Shown here: positions 36,601-49,300 of the stretch, in pieces
How positions within the stretch are numbered: the stretch's first letter is position 1
How the letters are laid out: each line of letters opens with the position of its first letter
From: Bursaphelenchus xylophilus
Lineage: Eukaryota; Nematoda; Chromadorea; Rhabditida; Aphelenchoididae
Assembly: GCA_904066235.2 (NCBI GenBank)
Contig: CAJFCV020000003.1
Location: forward strand, 5,642,001 to 5,706,000
Direction of reading: 5' to 3'
DNA length: 64,000 nucleotides
Position numbers and translations under genes: made by a program
Notes under the pieces: model-generated
Told to the model about the DNA's origin: nothing
What the model saw: only the letters and a program-made list of their open reading frames with translations
The model's database searches: none

Positions 36601-36875
36601 TTTATATTTTAATTTCAGTTTAATTGTTGTGGTGATGATACCGACAATCTTTACAATACAACCTACTGCTCTAAAGTGGGAAACAGTTATCAAGTAAGTT
36701 TACAGCGACATTTAAAATCTAATTTTAGTTCGAAAATTGTACTGACGCTGTTTGGCAAAGGTTTGAATTTGTACTGACGATAGCTGGACTGACCTTAATC
36801 GGAGTCCTCTTAGTCCAAGGGTTGGCCGTCGTCGTTGGTTTTATTGTTACATGCACTTTTGAAAAATTAAGATAA
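33602..36875 (+). CDS. Tetraspanin, 230 aa
   Basis: Four-pass membrane organiser. Exons 33602-33811, 36225-36407, 36450-36527, 36619-36693 and 36729-36875 total 693 nt, all junctions phase 0. TM1 LIILNAILTLFGLALIAVAL after the Cys-rich MSCRGCCRRFSRC (likely palmitoylated); TM2 TLVGWSVAMTLVGLWGILCG; TM3 YIVVKTILIVAEIGVAVFLF; large loop with the CCG motif (FNCCGDDTDN) and further Cys (TTYCSK, FENCTD); TM4 VLTIAGLTLIGVLLVQGLAV; tail ending CTFEKLR. The large loop is short (about 75 aa) but has the diagnostic CCG. An in-frame ATG at 33512 would add 30 residues; the MSCRGCC start fits the family better. Introns 2-4 are 35-91 nt, while intron 1 is 2413 nt because it is filled by fold-back repeats. 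A MITE begins 7 nt after the stop. Confidence 0.9.
33916..34037. repeat. Degenerate tandem repeat, ATTCGGRTGGTGNA-like unit
   Basis: About eight imperfect units of roughly 12-16 bp (ATTCGGTTGGTGCA, ATTCGGGTGGTGCA, ATTCGGATGATGG and similar) in tetraspanin intron 1, just left of the fold-back element. Confidence 0.6.
34067..35326. repeat. Large fold-back (inverted-repeat) element in tetraspanin intron 1
   Basis: The left arm (34067 to about 34400) and right arm (about 35060-35326) are near-exact inverses. Both carry three copies of the 17-bp unit GAAAGAGACCCCGAGTT at the tip, then AATCGATGGCGTAGATTCC, CTAAAAATAGTCGATTTAGG and GTTAGCTTTCCTCTTTATAG. The left arm has an extra insertion near 34116-34165. 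The centre (34330-35110) is several copies, in both orientations, of a roughly 115-bp unit with GGTACTATATAGTAC-type palindromes, GAGGTGAAAATT and a GCGTTAATGGTGTTG segment. No coding frame. About 1.26 kb, spliced out with the intron. Confidence 0.85.
35327..35850. repeat. Second fold-back element adjoining the first
   Basis: CTCGGGTGACGAAGAAAATC near 35339 pairs with the inverse at about 35800-35830 (TTCATCACCCGAG). ACATAACACTG near 35392 pairs with CAGTGTTATGT near 35770. Nearer the centre, CATTTTTAGGGAGTTCG (35441) pairs with the inverse near 35737. Arms total about 200 bp each with mismatches. Unrelated in sequence to the first fold-back element. Confidence 0.7.
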
Positions 36876-36882
36876 GGTTGTA

Positions 36883-37076
36883 CTAGTCCTTCCGGAAAGT
36901 CGCCGGACGGAAATCGGCGACATGCACTGTGAGAAAAAACTCAGGGTGCGAGCGACAGCTCGAAAAGGCTTATTGCACAGTGCAAAAAGCCAAAAATTGC
37001 ACAGTGCAAAGTGAACTTTCGATTTCGCAGAGTGCATGTCGCCGATTTCCGTCCGGCGACTTTCCGGAAGGACTAG
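36883..37076. mobile_element. TA-flanked MITE, GCACTGTGCA group, copy 3
   Basis: Terminal repeats of about 45 bp start CTAGTCCTTCCGGAAAGTCG and end in the inverse, flanked by TA (36881-82, 37077-78). The interior repeats GCACAGTGCA. It begins 7 nt after the tetraspanin stop codon and before AATAAA at 37091 and 37098, so it is in the 3' UTR. Closest relative in the window: 63041-63226. Confidence 0.88.
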
Positions 37077-37090
37077 TATTAGCTATGAAA

Positions 37091-37103
37091 AATAAACAAT
37101 AAA
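37091..37103 (+). terminator. Two AATAAA poly(A) signals
   Basis: AATAAA at 37091 and 37098, the first signals downstream of the tetraspanin stop. Confidence 0.6.
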
Positions 37104-37117
37104 TATGTATGAACGTA

Positions 37118-37272
37118 TCGGTCTGTCGGGAAAAAAACGGCGGATCGGCGCGCCTCGGAATCGCCCATCATCGCTTTGCGACTGCAAGCCGCGGCTGGGG
37201 ATTTGGTGCGCGACAGCGGCGAGGCGAGACATTTTGCTGCGACGATCCGCCGTTATTTTTCCGACAGACTGA
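37118..37272. mobile_element. Second TA-flanked MITE family
   Basis: Begins TCGGTCTGTCGGGAAAAAAA and ends in near-inverse TTTTTCCGACAGACTGA, flanked by TA (37116-17, 37273-74). Inner arms CGGCGGATCG and CGATCCGCCG also pair. 155 bp, non-coding, GC-rich centre. Terminal sequence differs from the neighbouring MITE at 36883. Confidence 0.85.
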
Positions 37273-37274
37273 TA

Positions 37275-39373
37275 GTATAATAATTTCGATAGTCCAAGGT
37301 CGCTATCGTTTTATATGTCCATATGTGCATATCTAATATGCCAGCTTCCGGTTTTCTAATTAACTTCCCTACTTTTTAGTCTAATTAATTCCCGGCTCTC
37401 CCAAAATCTAGAAAAAACATCTTGCCCTAAGGGCATGTGTGACCGATAATTTGAAGCCACCAAACATTTGGTGAGGTTACTGGTTTATTTTTTTCGTCGC
37501 GAGAATTAAAAATGGGGTATTTGAGGTAGAAAAGGTCGCGCTCTCAATTCAAATACGCTATCAGAGGCTGGGTTTACTAGTCCAACATGTAGTCGTTTTG
37601 TTTTGCAAATTTCTTTTGCAGAGTTCTCCTGTCCGCGTGACCGATTACCTTTACACAAAACTCATAAATTTTATTCAACTAACAATAAGAGTTCCTTTCC
37701 AACAGATTTATGACCTCCGTTTGTTGCCAAAACCAGGCCTTTCATACTCAAAAGTCGTAAAAAATGCCAATCTTGTGTGTCGGCCGATAGGTTGTCTTGC
37801 GTTTATTCTATTTACTCTGAAGAAGAACACCTCGGCTAATAAGAATAATCCCCTTAACCAACCACGGCAATCTCTCTCGTTTTGTTCGAACTGGTTGTTT
37901 ATCTCATGTCTGGAACTGACATCTGTCATCTCAAGGTTGTAAAATCAGAATATTCAGACGGAGACAACGGCATCATTACTCCTGGCGCCCTTTCTCTCGG
38001 TAATATGATCAAAAGAAAACAGTCGTGTAGTTTTTTGGCCGTTCGGCCCGCTTTCTGACCGGACCGGCCCGTCGGCTGTAAAGAGAGAGAGAGACAGACA
38101 TTTTAGGTCCCTCGTGCCCTCAAAAAATCTAGTCTCTCCCCCCTTTTTCTCTTTCGATCCAACTGCCACTAATCCGAGAAATTCCCTTAGGGTAGAACAT
38201 CTTCATCTTTTCGATCAAGGTTCTGCCTTCTTGACCCACCCGGCTTTTGTTATCATTATTTTCCGCAGATTTTTTTGATCTACTGACCCCGGAAGGCAAT
38301 TTCGGTCGTATCTGCCTAAACCCCGTTTTTCATTTCGGCCGAAATCTCATTAAGCCCGACATTAAGGGAAGATCGCGCGAAGAGAAGGCCGAGTTGGATG
38401 GATGTGCTCCGGGGAGGGCGCGGGCCCTGGTTTCCCGCATTTCTTTCCATTGGCAGCCTCGAGTGGTGGCCGCGGTCTAATCGATGTTGTCCAAAAAAGG
38501 GGAGAATATAGAATAGCTCTCTCTCTCCCTCCCGCAGTCGCCTTCACTATTTCTTCCCGTTTCATTCCCTAAGGCAAACGTCAATGCGGCCGTCTTCTGT
38601 TTTTGGGAAGAATACACGGCCCGATTCTGACGTTTCCTAGTAGTTTTCGTTGGCAAAAAAACACTCCCGTCGTATCACCCAGCTTGGGCGTTCCTATTCC
38701 CGTTTTCAAACTATTCCCACTCGGTTTCTCATTGATTTTCAACCTTCTACAATGTTCTTATGGGAAGTTTCCAAAAATCGGGAATTTTCATCTCGTGGTA
38801 ATATCGTGGTATATACTCGGGATCTACCCAAAATTTCGATTGCGGATACTGGGATCGGAATTTTATAGAGTTGGACTTCGCAGGAATTTGTATATACGGG
38901 TGTATACACCGTGGGGCCCTGTCGACCTCTACTGCAAGTAAGCAGCTACTTGAGCCAGTATTTCACCTGGGCGCAGCCTGCGTCATCGTAAAGATTTTTT
39001 TTCTTTTTTTGGTAAAATAAAATTCATGTGACAGGGTTTATTGGAAGATGTCAAGCTTAGTGATATCTTTGATTGTTATGCGTATTAGCCGGAGAATTTT
39101 TGTTTTCGAGAACAGTCGCCCCAAGACTTTGGATTGAATTTCAACCCGATTTGATTTCTATTTCCGACCTTTGAGAAAATTGATTTTTCGAATATAATAT
39201 TGTTCGTTTCAATTTTTTCCCCGATAATTTTGTTAGTATTTCTACCGCGAAAGTCTGACAGAATCCGTTGCTCATATGTCGTCCCTTATCACGAGTCCTT
39301 ATCAATTTTATTCGAAGTTCTGTTTTCATTAAATAATCTAATGCGTGTATAGGAATAGGGTATTCAGCCGGAA
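37275..39373. other. Intergenic and 5' region of unc-51
   Basis: No supported gene. Frames at 37598-37942 and 38603-38941 lack motifs. A short GA microsatellite lies at 38084-38100. TATTCAG ends at 39367, 6 nt before the unc-51 ATG, and may be a trans-splice acceptor. Confidence 0.45.
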
Positions 39374-42300
39374 ATGGAGGAGTTCGGCGATGATTATTAT
39401 TATTACAAGAAGGACATGCTGGGCCATGGGGCCTTTGCCGCTGTTTACAAAGGAAGGCAGAAATCGGTAAGTTTCTGCACTTTGCTTTTATTTTCGTTGT
39501 TTTTAATTTTTACGAATTGTATTTCTTCAGGACAATAAAGAGATTGCCGTTAAAGCAATTCTGAAGAAGAATCTGAATAAGGCCAAAGATCTGTTGAAAA
39601 AGGAGATTAAGATCCTCAATGTAAGTGTATATTTAATATTTTCTTTATTGCGATTTAGGAGTTGAGTAGTCTCAAACACGAAAACTTGGTGTCTCTGCTC
39701 GATTGTGTGGAGAACACGACCAGTGTGTTTCTTGTAATGGAGTTTTGCAATGGAGGAGACTTATCCGATTATCTCCAAGCAAATGGAGTTCTCGAAGATG
39801 TTGTTATTCAACATTTCTTCAAACAGATAGGTAAGAATTTGAAAGAATTTCTTGGAAATTATTTGTTGCAGCTAAATCATTGGAAGCAATTAACAAAAAA
39901 GGAATTGTCCATCGAGATCTCAAGCCCCAAAACATTCTTTTATGTAATCCTCCAAAAAAGAAAGAGTTTTCTTACCATGAGGTTGTCATTAAGTTAGCTG
40001 ACTTCGGGTTTGCCAGAGTGTTGGGTGAGGGAACCATGGCCGGAACTTTATGTGGGTCTCCTATGTATATGGCCCCTGAGGTCATTATGAGTCAGAAGTA
40101 TGATGCAAAGGCCGATTTATGGTCAATTGGAACTATAATGTACCAATGCCGAGTTGGAAGAGCTCCTTTCCAGGTTTGTTGTCGAGATCTATTTTTTCTT
40201 TACTATTTTTTTTTATTTTAGGCAAAAACACCCCAGGGTCTTCGCACTTATTACGAAAAGAATCGGGACCTTCAGCCCAATATCCCCCTAAATTGCCCCG
40301 AAACGCTTAGAGATCTCCTTCTTCGGCTCCTGAAGCGAAACGCTGTAAACAGAATTGAATTCCGTACGTTATAATCAAATATTATCTATGACTGTTTTTA
40401 GGTGACTTCTTTAATCACCCCTTTTTCCATGAGCCGATTGTTGAAGTTTCGTCGAAGAGAGTCTTAGAACAGATGTCAAGTCAAAGGGTACACTCTCCTG
40501 GGCCTTATAGAAGGGCTCAGGCAGCAGATACACAGATGAAGAGGGTCGGTTCGGAACAAATAAGTCACCGGAATATCCCTTCATCTGCTAACCTCGCTCG
40601 TCCATCAACAGTCGCTCGAATTCAGCCAGCCACTTACACGACTAGTCCATTAAAACGACGAACAGAACAGTCTCCAGCGATGTTGTCTCCTAGAATTACA
40701 GTACCCAGAAGTATTGGAGGAGGACCATCAGAACCGCTAAGGTCGAATGAACCTCCGCCTAGACCTCCGAAAAATTCTCAACAACAAAATCAGATGACGG
40801 ATTCGGGGGAATTTACTTTCCTTCCTCCATTAAATCAGCCCAATCAGAGACCTTTATCACGACAAGGATCGGCTTCTAACCGGTCTTTGGAACGTCAAGG
40901 ATCGGCCCAATCGCAGACTCATACCGCCAATTCTAGGGCAGTCCCTGTTCCCAGCCAACGTCTCAATTTTGCCATTATGGAACAAGAAAGACAGAAGGAA
41001 CTGGCTAATAAAATACAATCAACTGCCAGTACTGTAAGAAAGGTCGAGGCTTCTCACAGTGGTCATGCTGCCGTTAACTTTGACGAGATGGGTCCTCGGA
41101 TCGATGAAGTAAATCCCCCAAGAAGTAAGTGATGTCTGTTTACCTTTTTAACGATGATCGTTATAGCAAAATATGTTATCAAAGAGTTGCCGAAGAGTCG
41201 ATTGCCAGCCCGGTCGGAATCCCGACTTCGTAAGCCGCGTTCTTTGGTGTCTCCGGAAGAAGGTTCCGAGAACGCGGAACCGGTAAAAAGTCTCCGATCA
41301 ACGTCAAAGTCGGGTATTCCAAGGTCCGACGGAGTCAGAAGTCCCAGCCCGACCAAACCATCTGTTGATAACATCCGGTATCTGAGCACATCTCCTCTTC
41401 GTAAGCCCCAAACTTCCCTGAAAACGAGTCCAACGGAGAGCAATAAGAAAATGGAAGGGTAAGTTTTCAGAGGAGTTTTTGGTGGAAGGTGGATGAGTTT
41501 TATGTAATTGTCATGTTTTAGTGCTGCGGATGTTGAGCCAGATGAAGTTGATGACATGTTAAACGAGTTTACTGGAGCTGTTCCCTTTGCTTCAGGACTT
41601 TCGGTGGAGTCTTCGGACTCGCAAATGGTTGATAGTGTCTCGGGAGATGAAAATCAACAGCCATCAACGTCGGCTGTTTATGATAAGCAAGGAAAGGATG
41701 TCGAGGCGACTCCCCCCTCTTTGGCCAATGGTCCTAGTTGCTCCAAGCTAGCATCGGCCCCATCGGCAGAAAAAGATTGGGATGAAGAAGGACCGGGAAG
41801 CTCGAAAGAAAAGCTTGATCCAGTCATCGATGCACCTCCCGAACTTGAAGATGAGACTTTGATGGACGAGGAACACAAGATGGTACTCACAAAGCTTAAC
41901 TTCGTTCTGGAATTAACCGAGACGTTGATCAATGTTGCCGAATTCAATGGAAGTACCATTAGTTTTAATATGGAAAGCACGAAAAGAGCCGTAAGTTTTG
42001 TTTAGAATCCCCGGATTTCTTGTCTGTGTGGCGCTAGGTGGAGTTAGGAATTATTTTGCAGCGTGGCTTTTACCATCTTCATTATCCATCTGAAAAAAAC
42101 GTGTAAATTTAAAGGTTTTTATCTGTAGTGATTTGAGAACATCTTCTAACAAAATAGCTTCCAAAAGTTTATTATGAAGATATAAGGGATGGTGACATAC
42201 GCGTCAAATCGGGTGTCGTGGCCATAAACGGCGATTTCTTGTCTGTTAGGCCTCTAGAACGGAAATGCGCAATTCTTGTCTCATTATCAAATTGCGTAAC

Positions 42301-43260
42301 AAGGCGCAATATTGTACAAATTTTTGCTCTTCCCGTGAAGATTTTTTCTCTTTTCTCCATCAAGAAATTTGTCTAGGGGCCTAACAGACAAGAAATCACG
42401 GTTTCTGGCCACGACACCCATTTTGATGCGTACGTCACCGTCCTTATATATATGTTTCAAACTGGAAAAACTCAAAGCTTTTTTGCTCAAGGCGGGGTTC
42501 AGACAAGTTTTGCGATTTTTATCTAATTTTTGGACAGAAACCACGCAGAGCTAGCGGGCCCACAGACAAGAAATTCGGGTCGGGTTAAAGTAGAATACAC
42601 ACGCCTTATATTACAGAAAGACACAGCAAGTGACGCGGTTACGAATCGACGGTCCGAACAGTTGGTGTTGTACATAAAAGTGATGCATATCATTTCATCG
42701 AGTCTTGTGATGGCTCAACGACACCGAGATTCCGCGACTCTTCAGCCATCTCCAGCGGTTCAACATGTCCTCAATCAACTGAATGACAAGTATCATCAGT
42801 GTTTGGTAAGTCTTTAATGAGCATTGATAATGAGTTTTACGCTTCATGGATGATTTGATGGCATTTATATCATTTTAGACTCGTTCTCAAGAGCTGGCTT
42901 CACTCGGAATTTCATCGAGCGCGGATCCTTCATCAACGGTTGTCTCAGCTGAACGGTTGATGTACAAACATGCCATCGAGATGTGTCAGTCGGCCGCTCT
43001 GGACGAGCTCTATGGTAATCCACATCTCTGTCCAAGCCGATACAAACAAGCATACATGATGCTTCATGTTCTTTCGGAACAAGTAAGTATAATATTATAC
43101 ATAATTTTGGATTTTTATTTCTTCAGAAATGAATACTAAAATGTTTTAGGTACAATCAGATCAAGACCGAAGCATTCTCGCCAAGTATAAGGATGCTGTT
43201 GAGAAGAGGCTGAGGATTCTGGAGAATCAAGGATACGTCATCTCAGTGTCCAACAAATGA
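39374..43260 (+). CDS. unc-51: Serine/threonine kinase UNC-51 (ULK/Atg1), 928 aa
   Basis: Autophagy-initiating kinase, also needed for axon guidance in worms. Eleven exons: 39374-39466, 39531-39620, 39659-39830, 39872-40173, 40222-40363, 40402-41124, 41167-41458, 41522-41990, 42617-42805, 42879-43082, 43150-43260; 2787 nt, phases consistent. Kinase domain about 9-275: Gly loop [11 protein letters not shown], Lys39 (EIAVKAI), catalytic HRDLKPQN with Asp134, Asp162 in DFGFAR, activation segment [13 protein letters not shown], and WSIGTIMYQ. The middle (about 280-690) is Ser/Pro-rich and disordered. The C-terminal helical EAT region (about 700-928) has [28 protein letters not shown] and [14 protein letters not shown], as in ULK1/2. 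The 626-nt intron 8 carries a MITE. AATAAA at 43298. Confidence 0.96.
42008..42586. mobile_element. Composite inverted-repeat element in unc-51 intron 8
   Basis: Outer ends GGATTTCTTGTCTGTG (42013) and CACAGACAAGAAATTCG (42560) are inverses. An inner pair of about 75-bp arms (42180-42255 and 42370-42448) shares GGGTGTCGTGGCCA and GATTTCTTGTCTGTTAGGCC with their inverses. The same TTTCTTGTCTGT core occurs four times in alternating orientation, so the element looks like nested or duplicated copies. Non-coding. Confidence 0.8.
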
Positions 43261-43297
43261 GATGGTGATCCCTTCCATAGATACGAAATGTATAAAA

Positions 43298-43303
43298 AAT
43301 AAA
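43298..43303 (+). terminator. Poly(A) signal AATAAA
   Basis: AATAAA 38 nt after the unc-51 stop. Confidence 0.65.
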
Positions 43304-46300
43304 CTTATATATTGTTTGATTGTGAACTTTTTAAACGCCCGGACGGCTGCGGACTGGAGCGTTACAACTTTCTCTTTTCTGTCGTGCCCTTTCTTGAAGC
43401 ACCTCTCACCGCGGCACTATAAAGCATCAACAATTTCATTTCAAAGTTTCAATAGTTTTTAAAATGCCTCTGCATACAATATGTACTTCTTCTTTCAATG
43501 CTCGTTGGTAGTAAATTCAACAAAACGCTAGCTTTCGCGGATGAGAGTTTACTGACGAACTCTGTATGCAATTTTCATTGCAATGATCTGTCCTCGTTTT
43601 GATTTATTGCGTCCTTAAATCCTTGGGAGGTTACAGAGGGCATCCTTTTAATCGTGGGTAAGGGGGTTGATCATAGTTTTGTGTCCCGCATTCCATTTCA
43701 TGATTGCTGTTTTAGTTCTCAAAAAATCCCTGTCCCGTTATTGTATTATTTCAGTTTATATAATTGTTATCTCACCTTTCTTCTTCCATGTTAAACTTCT
43801 TCCCGTGTTTCTCTAGAATTTCCAATCCCCGCCACTTTAATTCCGGGGTCAAGACGGAATAAGTCCTGGGGCGAATAAAGGCAGTGCTGGGGATAAGAAT
43901 GGATTCGTCCCTCTCTCCGAGATCCGCACTTATCGTCTGCCTACGTCCATAAACAACCCGCCAAATGAGTTCTTAAATTATCAGATCCGGATTGGAATGG
44001 GCCTTTCGGGGCCAAACATCTATCTCCACATTACCATTTTTTCAGCCGAAGTCTTTGCAATGATCAAGTTCCATTTTCTATTAGTAAGGTTCATGATCGG
44101 TCAAATTAATGTACTCTTTTTTTGAGCCTGACAGTCACCTTTAAATGAAGCTTGTTGTGTCCAGGGACTGTTTCCCGTCCATTGTTTATGTTTGTCTGTA
44201 TTAAAGGGGTTATGGTGCAGTATGGGAGGTCTCTAGCATACCAACAATGGCCGGAATTAATGCGACAACGGAATTAATAAGTTCGGCATATCTGCACAAT
44301 GCAGGGAAACAGTAGGAAAGTGCACTTATTCAGATGTCTGGGAAATGTTTTGGCATGAAAGGTTACTTTTAACTTAATTAAATTCAAAATCTCCGTTCCG
44401 AGGGGGGATTCTGGATGACATTTTTGTCTTGTCATAGCTTTCCAGGAATCTGACGCCGAGAATTGGTCCTTGAATAATTTATGATTCTCGGAGACCAATT
44501 ATCGAAGTAGTCTTTATAAAATTAAAATTTATGTCGTTTGCAAGAGCCAAGATCTTCGCTGACTTTTAGATCTTTTTTTGAACTTTTTGTAATTTTCACG
44601 AAAGTTGGTTTGGTTGTGGAAGTCGTTTGTCATCCTTAAAGTCTCCTCGAATTTGTTTTGGCCTCATTTAAGCACTCTGCAACCGATGTTCGTCAACTTA
44701 TATTTACTGTCTCGGGTTGTCCTGGAAGCGCTCTAGACAATTGTTTAACAAAAGGAGATATTCTTTGGGATCTTAATATTGTAATCGAAATACTAGATAT
44801 GTTTGCATGATTCCCTATAAAATAAAACGCATTTATTTTCCTCCAAAATAATTAAATTATCCTACATTCTTCAAAAATAGTCCTTTGCAGATTTGGGATC
44901 CTCAAATTAACCTCCGCTTATTAATCTGAGAATACCCCAGCATTCCCCATTCGTCCTAATCTCCGTGTAACTTTTCCATTTTTTTGTTGACAACGCCCTC
45001 AAAATTGCAAATTAATTTTTTGGACCTTAAGGTAAATATTTTTTGAATACAAATTAGGGTTTGTCTGCAAACAACTTTTAACTTCTCCATTTGACGTACT
45101 GATTAGATTATTTACACTATGACTTGTACAATACAGTAATCTTTAAGTTCATAGTTATCCATTTTTACTTCAGTAAATTTATTCAGAACTCTTATTTTTA
45201 ACTTCCAGAGACCCTGAGGCACTAGCTACATAAGGATCTGGGCCTGTTTTCGATAAACAAGAAGATATATCCTCCTTCTTTATCTACTGTCACTGGTTGT
45301 TATGACTTGCAGTCATAAATTAAAGTCTCCTTTTCCTTCCTTTATGGTATATGCCTGTTCACATATTGGAGATAAAGTTTTAAAGTTGTTTTGTAAAGGC
45401 GTTGTGTTGGCAATGCCTCAAGAGTGAAATCTTTTGTTGTTTAATCGTTGTGTAGGTTGGATAGCAATTGAGGTGAGGACTAATGTAAAATTATCCCCGA
45501 AGGTCAGCTGGATACCTACAAAAGTATTATAATGACTTTATTCTTGAGAATTGCGTGTTTTCCTCTTTTTATGACCGCTCTTTACAATTCTTGGATGCGA
45601 AAGTCTCAGCCACACACAGCTTTCGATGGCGGATTTTCAAATTTAATGATTTTAGGATAATTTTTTGATCTTAAATTGCTTTTAAGATATCAACCTTGGA
45701 ATGTGATAACAGCCGACATTGTTTCTGACTAATCTTTTTTTATTTGCTTGTTTTAATGCAAGCTCAGTAATAGAACCCACTATGAAGTTTGTCCCACTTT
45801 ATTCCCAGAAGTTTGCTTCTGTATTCTTTTCTCGAGCAATCAGATTACGGGCCCCAGGGAAGGGCTTAAACAAATTTTACACAAATTTGAGGGGACTGGC
45901 TGTTCACAAATTCTGCAGACATCTACATTATATTTACGATCTCACAATTTGCAACCTCTCTTCAGAACCATTTTGTTGCTTAACAAAGCATAAGTAATCC
46001 GTATCTTTAATATCTTTTTTTCTCACATTGATATGCTTCACAGATATTTTATAGTGTGCTTCGATTGTCACCGGATTCCTGTTATTGATTACAGGAAAAG
46101 GTCTTAATTTATTTTATGACAGAAAAGTTTAGCGAATTATTAATCGAACCCTGGGGGCATTTTCAAATCAGGAATTATTAAAAACAGGAATACAATGGAG
46201 AAGGAGATGAACGTTGCCCTCAGAGTGTGCTGTTTGTAGGCTGAATGGATGTTTTCTATTCCATAAATTTGTATCCATCTCTTTCTAATGAGTAGCTTTC

Positions 46301-49300
46301 CGTCATGTATTCCGTGTCTCGGATAACTTGTAATCGCCTGATTTCTGGTGAGAAATTTTATTTCATGAGCCTGTTAATCCGCGGAGATATCTTTCAATTT
46401 CTCTCGGATGTTAAGTTATAGGTCCCAAAAATACAATATTTGCTGCAATCTGTGCGCATTGTAATGTCCCGTGTAACCAACGACGCCTTTCAAACGTGGC
46501 CTTTCACTCACAAGCAGTTTACAATTTTGAGAAGATATTTGTTTTTATTGAGCTCTTCCTTAGTTTTTCTTGGCGTATAGGTCATCAAATTATTATTCAG
46601 TACACTTACGATGGATTTAAAAACTTTATTTTCCTTATACTTACATGTTGTATTTTTGTACTCTGATTATGCATGACCCCTTTGTTTCCCTTTAATTCCC
46701 CATTCTGTTTTGTTGCATTTCTTAAAATCAAACCTATAAAATTACTATGACTTTCGACAATAAATGTTGTGCTGTTCATGTCTATTTTCGTTTTATTTTT
46801 TAATATTTTGCCGTCTGACTTTGCTTTTACTGTTAAGGTTAAAAATAATAACACTTAAATTTGAGAAAGCTGTCAGATATAAAGACGTCAGTGTCTTAGA
46901 ATTATTTGAAATGTAATATATTTGTTTTTTACATCTGAATGTTGCGATGTAAAAGCCTCATTATCCGCTGGATAATTTATTCGATGGTCTTTTTGATCCA
47001 CTAATGGAGCTGTGCCTTCAAATTATGATGCCGTATACAGACTTATGGCGTCTCTCCTTCCTCATTCATCGTCAGAAATAGCAGAATAAATTCTCTCATT
47101 ATTTTTTTTTGCATTCCAATGGAAGGCAGTCCTACCATAATATATACTTGTTTACCGGCGCCTATTGTCTTCTGAACTTGTGGGTTGGGCGTACATATGT
47201 CTGCAGAAAGCGCGAGTAAATATTGTTTTGTAGATACACTCAGAGTGCAGGAAAGTGTATATCCAAATTGCAATGACCTTCTCCTTCCTCGAGTCATAAA
47301 CACCCCTTAAAAAATTGTGATTTATCTTTCCATTTTTGTAAAAGTAGCATATGTGTGTACTCGTCGCAAAAAGTGGTTGGAAGAAACGATCTGTCGTTGC
47401 GAAGAATAAGAATCGCGCGCGACGCCCGACGTAGTGCAAAAATAAACAAAATTCTTCAAGCTGTCTTTTTGGGCCATGCACGGTGCAAAATATTTTTTCG
47501 AAATATGTTGCACTTATTATCGCACAAAATGCACAGGCAGAGTCTCAGAAAATTCCAAAAATCTTTTGACGCAACCTATTGTAGACTTTAACTTTACTAC
47601 CGTATTTGTCATCCCATCTTAATCTTTTGTTTTCATTTTCTCGAAATTGGAAAGTTTTAAAGTCGAAGCTTGCACAAAAAAGTAGACATCTCAGACTTAA
47701 AGTAACGTGTGTGGCGATGTCAGGTTGATTGGCCTTTAATTTATTTTCCCCATTCCGCACGCTACTTGTTTGCATCACTTTTTGTTGACAATTTTACAAC
47801 AGTTCTTACATTTTCAATGCAATTGTTTTAATGTCATCTCTACATCCGACTTCCCCATTTCACAAATCGGAGCCTTTCTTGTAGACATTGTTCTTCCTCT
47901 TCCTTTACATCAGCCCTGGCCTTGATTGCAGTTTCTCTTCTCTCTTCTAAAACAATTTTATTGGTCAAGCGTGAGGAGCTCATAATTCCCTGTGGCTTTT
48001 ATGGGGATAATGGCGCGAATGGATTTTGTATGAACTTCCGGACCTCACATTATCCCTTCCTCTAGGCTATTTTTGCTCTTCAAAATTACTTTTACTTAAA
48101 TTTCTCCGGCAAAAAACCAAATCCACCAGCTTTTTTAGGGTTTTATTACAACACGTCTAATAAAGCTTATTGGGGTAAAGCAGAATGTTAATATGATCAC
48201 CATAAATTCGTGATCATGAGCTTGTGTTTGCAACCAATTACGTGATCTTTAAGTGTTTCCAGGATCTGCAAAGAACGAACAAAATAATTAATTTAGTTTA
48301 ACCTCTGTGCGAGAATTGTCTCCAGATTTTCTTCTTGCTTCGGGATTTCCCTTTGTAAATCACTTACTTTTTTATAAAGCAATTATCCAACTTTACGGCC
48401 CTCTAGATTTTAATGGGTTAATTCTGATGACAAATGGCAACAAACCGAATGAATTTCTAAAACCGAGTTCCTTCCAAATTCTCTGTCTGAATTCATTCAT
48501 TTTATGGCCATTCCTGGACTCTACTTACTTTAATGAATTTATTCTAACTTCCTATAATGCCGTGATCTATTTTTAACCTAGCCAATTCGGCCGAGGCTAT
48601 TGTTCATTGCTTGAGTGTGATTTCTGAGTAATCCAATCCATTAGAAGTACTGTTACTTTCTCTGTTTACTCTTCACAATTCTGTCTCTCAAACTTATCTT
48701 CAAAACATTTGATGACGTCCTCGGAACGGGTGGTCTGAATGGTTGGAACAATCGAATTTAGTCTTCCATTCGGCCGTTCTCTTACGAATTAATTTGGGAG
48801 ATCTGGACGTTTTGGATTACGGAACATAGTCGAAACGTACAAATCACGGTGGTTTCATACTTCTGTTACTAGAAACACAAGTGAATCTATTGTTTAAAAG
48901 AGCATTAGCCCGTTTTTTATTTTTGTTATTTTTAGTAATCAAAGTAATATTTTTTTTAAAAGTTCACCGTTTTACGTATTTACACCTTTCCGAATTTCTA
49001 TTTCGGTCCCCTTGACATCTTACTGTCACGATGTTCCTAAAAAACCTCAGGGTATAAACTTCATTTCCTCGAATGACATCATTCCTTTTGTGGATCACAT
49101 ATTTCCCAAGATTTTCCTTCCTTCATTGTAGTATCACCGTCTGAAAGTGAGCGCCAGCGCCCAATTAAAAGTGCTTTATTTAAATTGTTGCGTTCTTCCC
49201 AGAAGTTTCCCCCTTTTCTTTACATTTTTCGGGCCCTCCGGGTATATTTTCTTGACGTAAATTGCTTTTAAACTATCTTGCTCAGACTTCCTTCGAATTC

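Noticed and set aside
45719..45997. 92-codon plus-strand frame in the 6-kb intergenic region
   Set aside because: AT-rich, no motif, no plausible neighbouring exons.
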